This document shows, piece after piece, positions 1 to 6,898 of a stretch of DNA of 50,888 nt. The position numbers and the translations under genes are program-made. The notes beneath the pieces were generated by a model. It was given only the letters and a program-made list of their open reading frames with translations. It did not search any database and had not been told where the DNA came from. The DNA comes from an uncultured Planctomycetaceae bacterium (GTDB lineage: Bacteria > Planctomycetota > Planctomycetia > Pirellulales > Pirellulaceae), in contig CALMEE010000037.1 in assembly GCA_937862885.1 (NCBI GenBank), forward strand, positions 1 to 50,888. The letters are read 5' to 3'. Within the stretch, counting starts at the first letter, position 1, and each line of letters opens with the position of its first letter.

Positions 1-26
1 ACGGCTCCCACTCGCCCAATCAAACT

Positions 27-113
27 CGGGGTGCGTTTACGATAAGCCGCCGATGACGCGTTTTTTGCAATCATAGTTTTTTTGCGGCGGCTCGGTTACC
101 GCCGTCGTTCGGA
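27..113 (+). repeat. attC-like site 1 (left arm degenerate)
   Basis: The right arm (GCGGCGGCTCGGTTACCGCC, then GTCGTTCGG) is nearly identical to that of the complete attC at 1571-1660, and the CCGCCGATGACGCGTTTTTTG centre is shared as well. The left arm pairs only over the inner GCCGCC, so the outer left stem has diverged or been exchanged. By analogy with the other sites, the recombination point would be at GTT, position 107. I read this as the 3' end of a cassette that begins outside the window. Confidence 0.65.
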
Positions 114-416
114 CGTCCTGGCGATGGAAATTGCACGATTCGAATGAAGACAGAATGTCAGACTTGACATTGATGTTATACTGAGCCTGTCAGCAATAAG
201 CTGAATAACAGCGTTGATTCAGACCTAGTCGCGACGGCTCAGTATTGCCAAGCTGCCATGGGGCCCTGATGGGGCCCAAGAAAGAATTGGCTGGTGACGG
301 GTTTGGATCAGGCCGTCGAACATGGCGTTGCACCCGACGTGCCGCAACAGTTTGCCAAGATTCTAAACATCACGGTGGCACGCGGGTGAACTATTTCGTT
401 CGGCCTTCAATCAAAG
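114..416. other. 5' leader of cassette A, no confident gene
   Basis: About 300 bases separate the first attC from the cassette A gene, far more than in the next two cassettes (6 and 18 bases). An open frame 294-389 (GTG start, 31 codons) reads like a protein fragment, but it is too short to claim. ATGGGGCCC occurs twice in a row near 258-276. No well-spaced sigma-70 promoter was found: TTGACA at 163 lies only about 7 bases from TATACT. Confidence 0.4.
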
Positions 417-872
417 ATGACTCCGACGCTAAACAAATTCGCAGCGCGACTCGCGGAGATTCAGGGTACGCCGCGCAAACTTGGATACACCGACGGGCCA
501 CCACCTGCCGCAACAATCCCCGCTGCACATGGGGCAGTCGGCGACATGACGATCTACGATGATGTTGATGAATTGACGATTGACATCGGGCACAAGCACC
601 ACACCCATGTTTCCTGTTACAATTACGACCGGCTTCCTGAGGCCGAGCGTCTTGACATGGTGGCACGGGACGCTGCGGAATTCGTGAACGACGTCATGTC
701 CGATCGCGTTTGCATCACGGTCGACTACATTGGCGAACGATGCATTGGGTCGTCCCATTTTTACGATGATGAGGACAATGCAAGCTCAAGCTTGGTTCGA
801 GGAATAGGCGTCGGCGCGACATCGGGGGAACATCGCTCAGAACGATTTCGGTGGTCGGGACCGCTCGCATGA
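417..872 (+). CDS. Cassette A protein, unknown function, acidic
   Basis: The gene encodes 151 residues with no signal peptide or membrane segment. The middle is rich in Asp, His and Tyr (IYDDVDEL around residue 46, GHKHHTH around 58-64, FYDDEDN near 115). I do not recognise a family. The TGA stop lies four bases before the attC at 876-966, and the gene reads in the same direction as the other cassette genes. This is the arrangement expected of an integron cassette gene, and it is the main reason to believe the frame. There is no evident ribosome-binding site before the ATG. The last 20 residues or so are Arg/Ser/Gly-rich and may be a read-through tail. A cytoplasmic accessory protein, for example an immunity or antitoxin-like protein, is possible, but nothing in the sequence proves it. 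Confidence 0.6.
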   Translation: MTPTLNKFAARLAEIQGTPRKLGYTDGPPPAATIPAAHGAVGDMTIYDDVDELTIDIGHKHHTHVSCYNYDRLPEAERLDMVARDAAEFVNDVMSDRVCITVDYIGERCIGSSHFYDDEDNASSSLVRGIGVGATSGEHRSERFRWSGPLA

Positions 873-875
873 CTG

Positions 876-966
876 GCCGAACCATCGCATCCACGGGAGT
901 GGCGGTGGCCAGCGGATTTTGAAATCAACATCAATTCCCGCCACCCCGTGATGCGGGTCGTTATCC
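876..966 (+). repeat. Integron attC site 2
   Basis: The left arm GCATCCACGGGAGTGGCGG pairs with the right arm CCGCCACCCCGTGATGC over the whole stem, except for one extra C and one extra A in the left arm. In the folded bottom strand these become extrahelical G and T, which is the published hallmark of attC recognition by integron integrases. The right core box is GTTATCC at 960-966. The left core box near 876-881 (CCGAAC) is a poorer match. The unpaired centre is about 27 bases. Confidence 0.85.
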
Positions 967-972
967 CTTTCA

Positions 973-1575
973 ATGAATTCTCAGATCCGAACACTGACTG
1001 CTCTGCTTGGCTTATCGGCGGTGACAACATTCCTCGTCGCGTTCTTTGTATGCTCGGCGATGACCCCCAATTTCAGTGTTGCAAATGACTTCATCAGCAA
1101 GCTGGGAAGCCGAGGCCAGCCGTACGCAGATTGGTGGAATGCGATCGGATTCGGCTCCGTTGGTCTTATGGTTGCATTTTTCGGATTTCTGTTTGGCATC
1201 ACTGTTGAGGATCGGCTGCTAGGACTATGTCTCTTCGTTGCGGGTCTTGCCTTTGCGTTCGCGGCGTTCCCAACGGATCTCCTTGATGCAAACTCCACGC
1301 TCTCCAAGGTCCATTATGCCTCGATTTGTTTTGCACTTGCAGGATGGTGCTTAGGTCTCGCGCGTTTGATGGGGTCCCGATCGAAAAATCGCTTTGCTCG
1401 AACTACAGCTACCTATACAATTTGTCTTTCTCTTCTGCCAATGATTGCAATGAGTGGCGGGATCTCCGCAGAGCCGGTCGCACATCGTCTGGTTCTACTT
1501 GCCGTTTTTGCATGGGTCACCGCAAATTGCCTTCGATTGCTCAAGACGGAAACAAACGCAGGGATCACGGGATAA
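973..1575 (+). CDS. Cassette B protein, DUF998-like integral membrane protein
   Basis: The gene encodes 200 residues with about six hydrophobic segments (near 8-30, 57-76, 83-100, 112-130, 143-160, 168-188). The spacing and motifs (SKLGSRGQPYADWWN after the first helix, AAFPTDLLDANSTLSKVHY between helices 3 and 4) resemble DUF998 membrane proteins, whose function is unknown. The ATG lies only six bases after the core box of attC 2, and the TAA stop (1573-1575) lies inside the left core of attC 3. The gene therefore fills its cassette completely, with no room for its own promoter. It must be transcribed from elsewhere or stay silent. Family assignment is from recalled pattern; cassette status is seen directly. 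Confidence 0.8.
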   Translation: MNSQIRTLTALLGLSAVTTFLVAFFVCSAMTPNFSVANDFISKLGSRGQPYADWWNAIGFGSVGLMVAFFGFLFGITVEDRLLGLCLFVAGLAFAFAAFPTDLLDANSTLSKVHYASICFALAGWCLGLARLMGSRSKNRFARTTATYTICLSLLPMIAMSGGISAEPVAHRLVLLAVFAWVTANCLRLLKTETNAGITG

Positions 1576-1660
1576 CCAAGCGGTCAACCGAAGCCGCCGA
1601 TGACGCGTTTTTTGAAATCACAGTTTGCTGGCGGCGGCTCGGTTACCGCCGTCGTTATGC
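1571..1660 (+). repeat. Integron attC site 3
   Basis: The left arm runs ATAACCAAGCGGTCAACCGA then AGCCGCC, and the right arm GGCGGCTCGGTTACCGCC then GTCGTTAT. Together they form a long stem. The only unpaired inner bases are a C and an A in the left arm, six bases apart; the same spacing is possible in attC 2. The right core box is GTTATGC at 1654-1660 and the left core is GATAAC. Spacer TTTTTTGAAATCACAGTTTG has no symmetry. The stop codon of the preceding gene overlaps the left core. Confidence 0.9.
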
Positions 1661-1678
1661 GGTTGCTACATTCGTGAC

Positions 1679-2284
1679 ATGATCGAGGCGCAAAACATCT
1701 TCGATTGGCTGGACATGGTTCGTGACCGGCGATCAATGTACGCTCACTCACTGACTGAGTTGGAGAACATGATCCATGGTTACTATACGGCTCTCGGGGT
1801 GCACCGGATTAGCGAATCCGTCCCCGCGATGACACAGGGGCACTTTGGTGTTTGGCTGCGCGAGAAAACAGGTTGGCCACTCAGCTCAGGATGGGCATGC
1901 GCGATAGCACAAAACACCGAGGCTGATGTTGAAGCGGTGTTTAGGACATTCTTTGAATTCGTTGACCAATTCCGGACTCTTAAACCAATGGTCACGGCAA
2001 CGGTCACACTAAAACCGGAACACCAACCCACTGGAAAACGACGCAAGTACGGCCACGACGGCTTAATGGATCGCCCTGAAGAAATCCTCGCTATAAATTA
2101 TTCGCCAACTTCTTTGAATCATTTGCGTCACAGGTACGACAAGCACTATGTTGACGACTGGATGCTGATGCTTGGCAATGGTTCACACGAAACATCGTTG
2201 GACGACTTGATGACTTGGGTCGCAGATGAATTTGGTGTAGATCGACAACAATGGACAATCAACGCCGCACCAAACACCGCATAA
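1679..2284 (+). CDS. Cassette C protein, unknown function
   Basis: The gene encodes 201 residues, soluble and without a signal peptide. I chose the ATG at 1679 because it lies 18 bases after the attC core box; an upstream in-frame start would run inside the attC. Residues near 58-75 (GHFGVWLREKTGWPLSSGW) look like a conserved core. A His/Arg/Lys-rich middle and an Asp-rich C-terminus (VDDWMLMLG, DDLMTWVADEFGV) follow. I do not recognise a named family. The stop TAA (2282-2284) sits in the GCATAAC left core of the next attC, so the gene is complete and cassette-borne. Many cassette genes of sedentary integrons are unrelated unknowns like this one. Confidence 0.75.
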   Translation: MIEAQNIFDWLDMVRDRRSMYAHSLTELENMIHGYYTALGVHRISESVPAMTQGHFGVWLREKTGWPLSSGWACAIAQNTEADVEAVFRTFFEFVDQFRTLKPMVTATVTLKPEHQPTGKRRKYGHDGLMDRPEEILAINYSPTSLNHLRHRYDKHYVDDWMLMLGNGSHETSLDDLMTWVADEFGVDRQQWTINAAPNTA

Positions 2285-2319
2285 CAAAGGCATGAATGCG
2301 GAGCCGCCGACAGCGCGTT
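2279..2319 (+). repeat. attC half-site 4, truncated array end
   Basis: GCATAAC (2279-2285) is the exact complement of the GTTATGC core box. It is followed by a left arm ending in GGAGCCGCCGACAGCGCG, matching the other attC left arms. No pairing right arm follows: the expected GGCGGCTCC...GTTATGC is absent from the next 450 bases. The site cannot fold and marks the present right edge of the array. Confidence 0.75.
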
Positions 2320-2324
2320 TTCCG

Positions 2325-2370
2325 GACGTCTTAAAAGGACAGCACACCCGAAAATCTGTCCTAAGACGTC
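2325..2370. repeat. Inverted repeat abutting the broken attC
   Basis: GACGTCTTAAAAGGACAG (2325-2342) and CTGTCCTAAGACGTC (2356-2370) pair over 15 bases with a three-base bulge and a 13-base loop. AAAGGACAG in the left arm is shared with the AAGGACAGGC motif elsewhere in the window. It starts within the attC centre, so it may be the element or deletion scar that removed the right arm. Confidence 0.7.
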
Positions 2371-2749
2371 TTGCGTCGGGCACAATGATTCGTGGTGTGC
2401 TGCTGGCTTACTGGCTTTTTAATGTACATGCGCCGTTTTGGGATTTCACCTTGAGCTTCCCTTGGGCTCCAACTGGCCCCACTCGCTCAACGTGCCCAAA
2501 ACGGAACCACCGTAGAAGCTACAAGGCATTTTAAGCCTTGGCTCATACCAGACTGGATGCACCCAAATTCTTAGATAACATTAACCGCATGTCCCTTTTA
2601 GCTCCTACAATATTGTGCCCTCAACCAGCTCAAAACGCCCGTCCCATTAATCCTTGCGAAGACCAAGTATGTGAATGGGATATCAATATCGTATAATTCA
2701 TAAAGTTTTAAGCCGACAAACAACTGACCCCAGAAAGATTAAGCAAACT
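2371..2749. other. Intergenic, with a second inverted repeat
   Basis: No convincing coding frame. CCGTTTTGGG (2433-2442) and CCCAAAACGG (2495-2504) form a perfect 10-bp inverted repeat about 52 bases apart. From about 2560 the base composition becomes AT-rich and continues so into the next gene. Confidence 0.5.
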
Positions 2750-3445
2750 ATGAACCAATTTCCTTTTACACTGGAACAAGAAAATGCCGCACGGGAATTT
2801 CTAAAAAGTTGGAACAACCCGCGGGCACATGGCATCAAGTGTTGGTATTGTGATGCGAACAACATCGAAAAAGGGAGTGAGACCTTGTTTATTGGTCTAA
2901 ATCCAGGTGGAAATGACGATTCAAAAAAACTTGATGAACGGGCCGGTTATTTGGAGTCTCCTTATAGCGTGCCAGGCTTCAATTCCTGGATAGATGAGGA
3001 ATGGCCAGACCGAGGGCCCAGCCACCAAGCTGCCGTTCAGCGAGTTTTTCAAACGCTATATTCCGATGGTTGGGAAAACAAGTTGCGAACTAGTGCATGT
3101 ACGAACATATTCCCGGTGAGGACGGAAACCACGGATGCAATCGACAAATCAGGTTGGCTATTCGCAGAACGTTGGTTTGGAAATATTTTGAAACACGTTC
3201 GACCCAAGTTCGTAATTTGCAATGGGAACAACCAAACAAATTCAGCTTGGGCGTATTTAGTTAAACACTACAACTGCGCTATGATCAGCGAAATTGACAT
3301 TGGTGCCAATGCGTTTGTAAAAAAAGGAACGTTTGAACTTAATGGGGAAAGGTGTAGCGTGTTGGGACTACCGAATTTACCACGATTTATGCGTCCGCGA
3401 CTAATCGATGCAATTCAACAACTTGTGAAATGTAAGGTGATTTAG
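2750..3445 (+). CDS. Uracil-DNA-glycosylase-superfamily-like protein
   Basis: The gene encodes 231 residues from the ATG at 2750; an in-frame ATG at 2675 would add a basic 25-residue leader that looks untranslated. The segment LFIGLNPGG (near residues 47-55) resembles the first motif of the uracil-DNA glycosylase superfamily (GLNPG or GEAPG types). TNIFPVRT near 121 and KFVICNGN near 153 fit the following strands of that fold. CWYCD near 28-32 could be part of a metal site. The end of the protein has no clear HPS motif, so catalysis is uncertain. Three 60-base rows in and just before the gene count at about 35-37% GC, clearly below nearby core genes. Together with its place beside the integron edge, this suggests horizontal acquisition. 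A nucleotide-handling or defence-related role is possible but unproven. Confidence 0.5.
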   Translation: MNQFPFTLEQENAAREFLKSWNNPRAHGIKCWYCDANNIEKGSETLFIGLNPGGNDDSKKLDERAGYLESPYSVPGFNSWIDEEWPDRGPSHQAAVQRVFQTLYSDGWENKLRTSACTNIFPVRTETTDAIDKSGWLFAERWFGNILKHVRPKFVICNGNNQTNSAWAYLVKHYNCAMISEIDIGANAFVKKGTFELNGERCSVLGLPNLPRFMRPRLIDAIQQLVKCKVI

Positions 3446-3668
3446 AATTTAACGAAAAGAACGGCTAGATCTTCAGTGATCACCTTAACTGCCGAAGATA
3501 TTACAAATACGTCAATAGGTACGTGGCGCGAATGGCACTGTCTGGGCGGCCCGGTGACCTCGGTCGTTATCCACTTGATTCGCGGCGGAACTTTTTGGTT
3601 TTATTGGGGTTCAATCCTATGTCCGTTAATTGCAAATTCATCCACTATTCAGCTTGAAAGCGAGTCCC

Positions 3669-4190
3669 ATGTTCCAACATCAAATCGCATTGATTTTCGC
3701 CTCGATTGTAATGTCCACGATGGTTTTAGTTCCCGCAGTTGCTCAGGACAAGTCGATTATTCAGATTTATGACCTGGGTGCGAACGATTCTGCTACCGTA
3801 TTACGAGTCATGCAAACGATGATTCCTGAAAATGACGCGTTGGCCTTTTCGGCCGCAGATACTCCAAATAGGCTGATTGTATCCGCAACGCGCGATGAAC
3901 ATCTGGCCATCACAAAGACGTTGTTTCAGATTAGCAATCCGGTCAGAAGTGCGATTACGGAACCGCCACAACATGTCGCAAAACGAACGAATGGCGACAT
4001 GTTTCTTTCGTATGCAGTCCCCGAAAAACGGGAACACCTTGTCTCGCCAAAACAAATCGCGGAGGATTTGCTAAAGCACGTCGCTTCAGCACGATTGGAT
4101 GTTGATCCCAAGACGAATAATCTGCTGGTGCTGGCCCCATGGTCAACCCATGTTGAGTTGGGGAGTCTTCTTTTTGGCAGCCAGCAATAA
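3669..4190 (+). CDS. Secreted protein with two secretin N-type domains
   Basis: The gene encodes 173 residues from the ATG at 3669, which opens an evident signal peptide (hydrophobic to VLVPAVAQ, residue 26 or so). An upstream in-frame ATG at 3630 would bury that signal. Two modules follow. The first (IQIYDLGANDSATVLRVMQ, then NRLIVSATRDEH) and the second (LSYAVPEKREHLVSPKQ, then NNLLVLAPWSTH) both have the pattern of the small alpha/beta N domains found before secretin barrels in type II and III secretion. No secretin barrel follows and the protein simply ends. It is probably a periplasmic stand-alone version, frequent in planctomycetes as far as I know. Partner unknown. Confidence 0.65.
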   Translation: MFQHQIALIFASIVMSTMVLVPAVAQDKSIIQIYDLGANDSATVLRVMQTMIPENDALAFSAADTPNRLIVSATRDEHLAITKTLFQISNPVRSAITEPPQHVAKRTNGDMFLSYAVPEKREHLVSPKQIAEDLLKHVASARLDVDPKTNNLLVLAPWSTHVELGSLLFGSQQ

Positions 4191-4612
4191 TTTGCGTTGC
4201 TTTTGTAATTGAAGGTGGATAGCAATCGGATACGTCGAAGCGGCGACGCGGTTCGGTTTTGAGACCTTTTAAGGACAGGCAGTCTAACACGATGGATAGG
4301 GTTTTTCCTGAGATTTTGACGACAGCTGGGCACTGGTGGATGCTTGGCTTGCCGAAGCTACTTTAGATCGCATTGGCATCGATTAAAGGATCAAGTATCT
4401 GACCTTGGATTTATGGTTGCCGAGCGTTTAGTAAAGGCTGTAGTATTCCGCATTATTGGGACTTTGCGGTGGTTTGCCATTAAATGTCGGTCGTCGGCCA
4501 AGGTCGGCTGGTGCTTGTCCCGGGCCCCAATCGCGATTTCCGGACAAAAACCCCTTCCCGTACGCCGTTGGATTCGGTACACTTTTTCCTTTAAATATGA
4601 GAAGGAATGACG
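4191..4612. other. Intergenic before rpmI; contains AAGGACAGGC
   Basis: The 422 bases hold no convincing gene. TTTTAAGGACAGGC lies at 4267-4280, the same core found at 44578, 50369 and 50548. The GC-rich stretch 4480-4560 could be a structured leader for the ribosomal genes, since L20 operons are often autoregulated through such leaders, but I could not build a convincing fold by eye. infC, the usual neighbour of rpmI, is absent here. Confidence 0.4.
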
Positions 4613-4819
4613 ATGTCTCTAAAAATGAAAACCCACAAAGCCACCAAGAAGCGGTTCCGGCTATCCGCAACTGGTAAGGCAAAACATCGCGGGGCTGGCA
4701 CAAGCCATCGCCAGGTTCGTATGTCTCAAAAACGTAAGCGAAAATTGCGTGGATTGAGGACGCTCGATGATTGCATGGAGAAGATGATTCATGCATGTCT
4801 TGGAAAATACAGCCGATAA
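4613..4819 (+). CDS. rpmI: 50S ribosomal protein L35
   Basis: The gene encodes 68 residues. The start MSLKMKTHKATKKRFRLSAT and the basic middle (KAKHRGAGTSHRQVRMSQKR) match L35 throughout, and the length is normal for the family. The ATG at 4613 was preferred over 4607 because GAAGGA (4601-4606) is then six bases upstream, a normal Shine-Dalgarno distance. L35 is a small, late-assembling protein of the large subunit. It is followed by rplT, pheS and pheT, the common order. The gap to rplT is unusually long at 243 bases. Confidence 0.97.
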   Translation: MSLKMKTHKATKKRFRLSATGKAKHRGAGTSHRQVRMSQKRKRKLRGLRTLDDCMEKMIHACLGKYSR

Positions 4820-5062
4820 TGGGTTGCCACTGGGCATGGTTCCTTCCGGCACATAGATTGATTATTTGATTTGCTAGTCAAGAACGGCGATCAAATGTTG
4901 TCGGCATGATGTTGGCCCGGCTACTGAGCCCGGCGAACTTACGATGAAAAATATGAACTGCGATCAGGCAGTCAAACAACGATTGCTCAGCTTGCAATTC
5001 GTCGCAACGATGAAACAAGCTGGGGCAATGGCCTGAATTGCGTTAACTGAAAAGGTTTGAAA

Positions 5063-5419
5063 ATGCGTACTACGAAGGGTGCCGCTCGCACCAAAGCGAA
5101 GCGTCGGTTATTTAAAAGAACAAAGGGCTATGTCGGCGGTCGTCGACGCTTATTGCGGACGGCAAAAGAAACTGTCGTGCGGGCTGGTGTTTATGCTTTC
5201 CGCGATCGAAGGGTTAGGAAAAGAGTTTTCAGGCAATTGTGGATCACCCGAATAAGTGCCGCTTGCCGTCAACGAGGCATCAATTACAGCCAGTTCATTG
5301 CTGGACTCGAAAAAGCCAATATCGAACTGGACCGGAAGTCTCTGTCGGAAATTGCCGTTCACGATCCCAACGGGTTTAGCAAAATCGTCACTGCGGTTAA
5401 GGAAGCTCTCGGCGCCTAA
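5063..5419 (+). CDS. rplT: 50S ribosomal protein L20
   Basis: The gene encodes 118 residues, full length for L20, beginning [20 protein letters not shown]. The conserved [21 protein letters not shown] block (split here at the window of residues 68-88) and an ordinary C-terminus are present. AAAAGG lies nine bases before the ATG. L20 binds 23S rRNA early in large-subunit assembly. In many bacteria it represses its own operon by binding the leader mRNA, which might explain the long region before rpmI or between the two genes. No binding mimic was identified here. Confidence 0.97.
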   Translation: MRTTKGAARTKAKRRLFKRTKGYVGGRRRLLRTAKETVVRAGVYAFRDRRVRKRVFRQLWITRISAACRQRGINYSQFIAGLEKANIELDRKSLSEIAVHDPNGFSKIVTAVKEALGA

Positions 5420-5547
5420 GAGCAGCTTCGATTTCTAGGCGAGGCAACTAGCTGAGGCAAACGGCCGAGGTATCATTGCATCAAGGCGATGCGTTGCGGC
5501 GTTGCGAGCTTGGACTTCTCGACTTTTCGAACGATTTCTGGTGTGGT

Positions 5548-6606
5548 ATGTCATCGAATACCGTGATCACGTTAGCGCAGTTCATCAAGGAGTTAGATGG
5601 CTTCTCATCGGACGCGCAAGCTGCGTTTGATTCCGCACAGACGGCTGAAGATCTGGAAAATGCGCGTGTCGAATACCTGGGCGCACGGCAAGGCAGACTG
5701 AAATCGCTGCAGAAGTTGCTTGGTGGTATCGACGTCGAGGAAAAACCGGCTGCCGGGAAAAAGCTCAACGAGGTAAAGACCAACGTTCAGCAAAGTTTCG
5801 AGGTCGCTGTTCAACGCGTCGCCGGGGGCGGAGCCACAGCTGTTCGCGATCCATTGTTTGATGTAACGGTCCCGGGACAGAAATTCCGTATTGGAAAATT
5901 GCATCCGATCACACAGACGATCGAGGAACTCAAAGACATCATGGGCCGCCTTGGGTTTTCATCGGTGGACGGCCCAGAAGTTGAAGACGAATGGCACAAC
6001 TTCGAGGCGCTGAACATCCCAGGTGACCACCCAGCTCGAGACCCATTGGAGAATTTCTACGTCGCCACGTCCGAACGGAATTCTGAGCGACCTAGTTCCG
6101 AAGGTCCGAATCAGCGGCTGTTACGTAGCCAGACCAGCACTGTGCAGATTCGCGTTATGGAGCGGACTCAGCCGCCAGTTAGGATTATCTCTTTGGGGCG
6201 GGTTTATCGCCCTGACACGGCGGACGCTACCCATTATCCGATGTTCCATCAAATGGAGGGCTTGTGGGTTGATCGGCATGTGAGTTTAGCGCACCTGAAG
6301 ACGGTCCTCAAGTTGTTCGCCACCAGCTATCTCGGGGAGTCAGTGCCAATTCGCATTCGCCCATCCTTTTTTCCGTTTACGGAACCCAGTGTTGAAGCGG
6401 ACTATTTCTGGAATGGTCGATGGGTCGAGTTTGGTGGCGCCGGAATCGTGGATCCAAACGTTCTGGCATCGGTTGGCTATGATCCTCAGATCTACAGCGG
6501 ATTCGCATTTGGATTGGGGGTCGAGAGATTGTGTATGATTCGGCATAAAATCACTGATATCCGAAACTTGTATACGAACGACGTACGATTCCTACGCCAG
6601 TTTTAG
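5548..6606 (+). CDS. pheS: Phenylalanine-tRNA ligase alpha subunit
   Basis: The gene encodes 352 residues from the ATG at 5548; a TTG at 5476 would add 24 residues without family support. The N-terminal 90 residues are the coiled-coil arm. The class II catalytic core follows: [10 protein letters not shown] (motif region around 210-220), [10 protein letters not shown] and [11 protein letters not shown] (motif 2), and [15 protein letters not shown] (motif 3, near 320). A short polar insertion around residues 180-195 ([14 protein letters not shown]) precedes the motif usually read as RTHTS, here RSQTS. The enzyme works as an alpha2-beta2 heterotetramer charging tRNA-Phe. pheT follows 292 bases downstream rather than directly adjacent. 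Confidence 0.96.
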   Translation: MSSNTVITLAQFIKELDGFSSDAQAAFDSAQTAEDLENARVEYLGARQGRLKSLQKLLGGIDVEEKPAAGKKLNEVKTNVQQSFEVAVQRVAGGGATAVRDPLFDVTVPGQKFRIGKLHPITQTIEELKDIMGRLGFSSVDGPEVEDEWHNFEALNIPGDHPARDPLENFYVATSERNSERPSSEGPNQRLLRSQTSTVQIRVMERTQPPVRIISLGRVYRPDTADATHYPMFHQMEGLWVDRHVSLAHLKTVLKLFATSYLGESVPIRIRPSFFPFTEPSVEADYFWNGRWVEFGGAGIVDPNVLASVGYDPQIYSGFAFGLGVERLCMIRHKITDIRNLYTNDVRFLRQF

Positions 6607-6898
6607 GGCAGCTGAAATTTTGCCTTGAACTCGGTTCAAATCAACGCAAAACATCTCCAAAATTCTGACATTGAGATCAAGCCAGAACCTCAACCGTGGA
6701 ACTTAATCTTTGTTTTAACTTTGCTTAAAGTTCGTCATAATACCACGAGCGATGCAAAGTTGAGTTGCGTCCGACGTTGTTCACCATCCCACATTGCAAA
6801 AAGTTCTTTCGACGATTCTAGAATTTTGAGTTTCCGCTTTCGGCTGGTAATTGGGTAGGCTATTTGTTTTATTTGAACCCGCAAGTTTGTGAGTCAAA

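Noticed and set aside
163..180. TTGACA near TATACT resembling a promoter
   Set aside because: The two boxes are only about 7 bases apart, so they cannot form a normal sigma-70 promoter.
4344..4610. 88-codon frame before rpmI
   Set aside because: TTG start, Trp/Arg/Ser-rich with no recognised domain, and runs into the rpmI ribosome-binding site.
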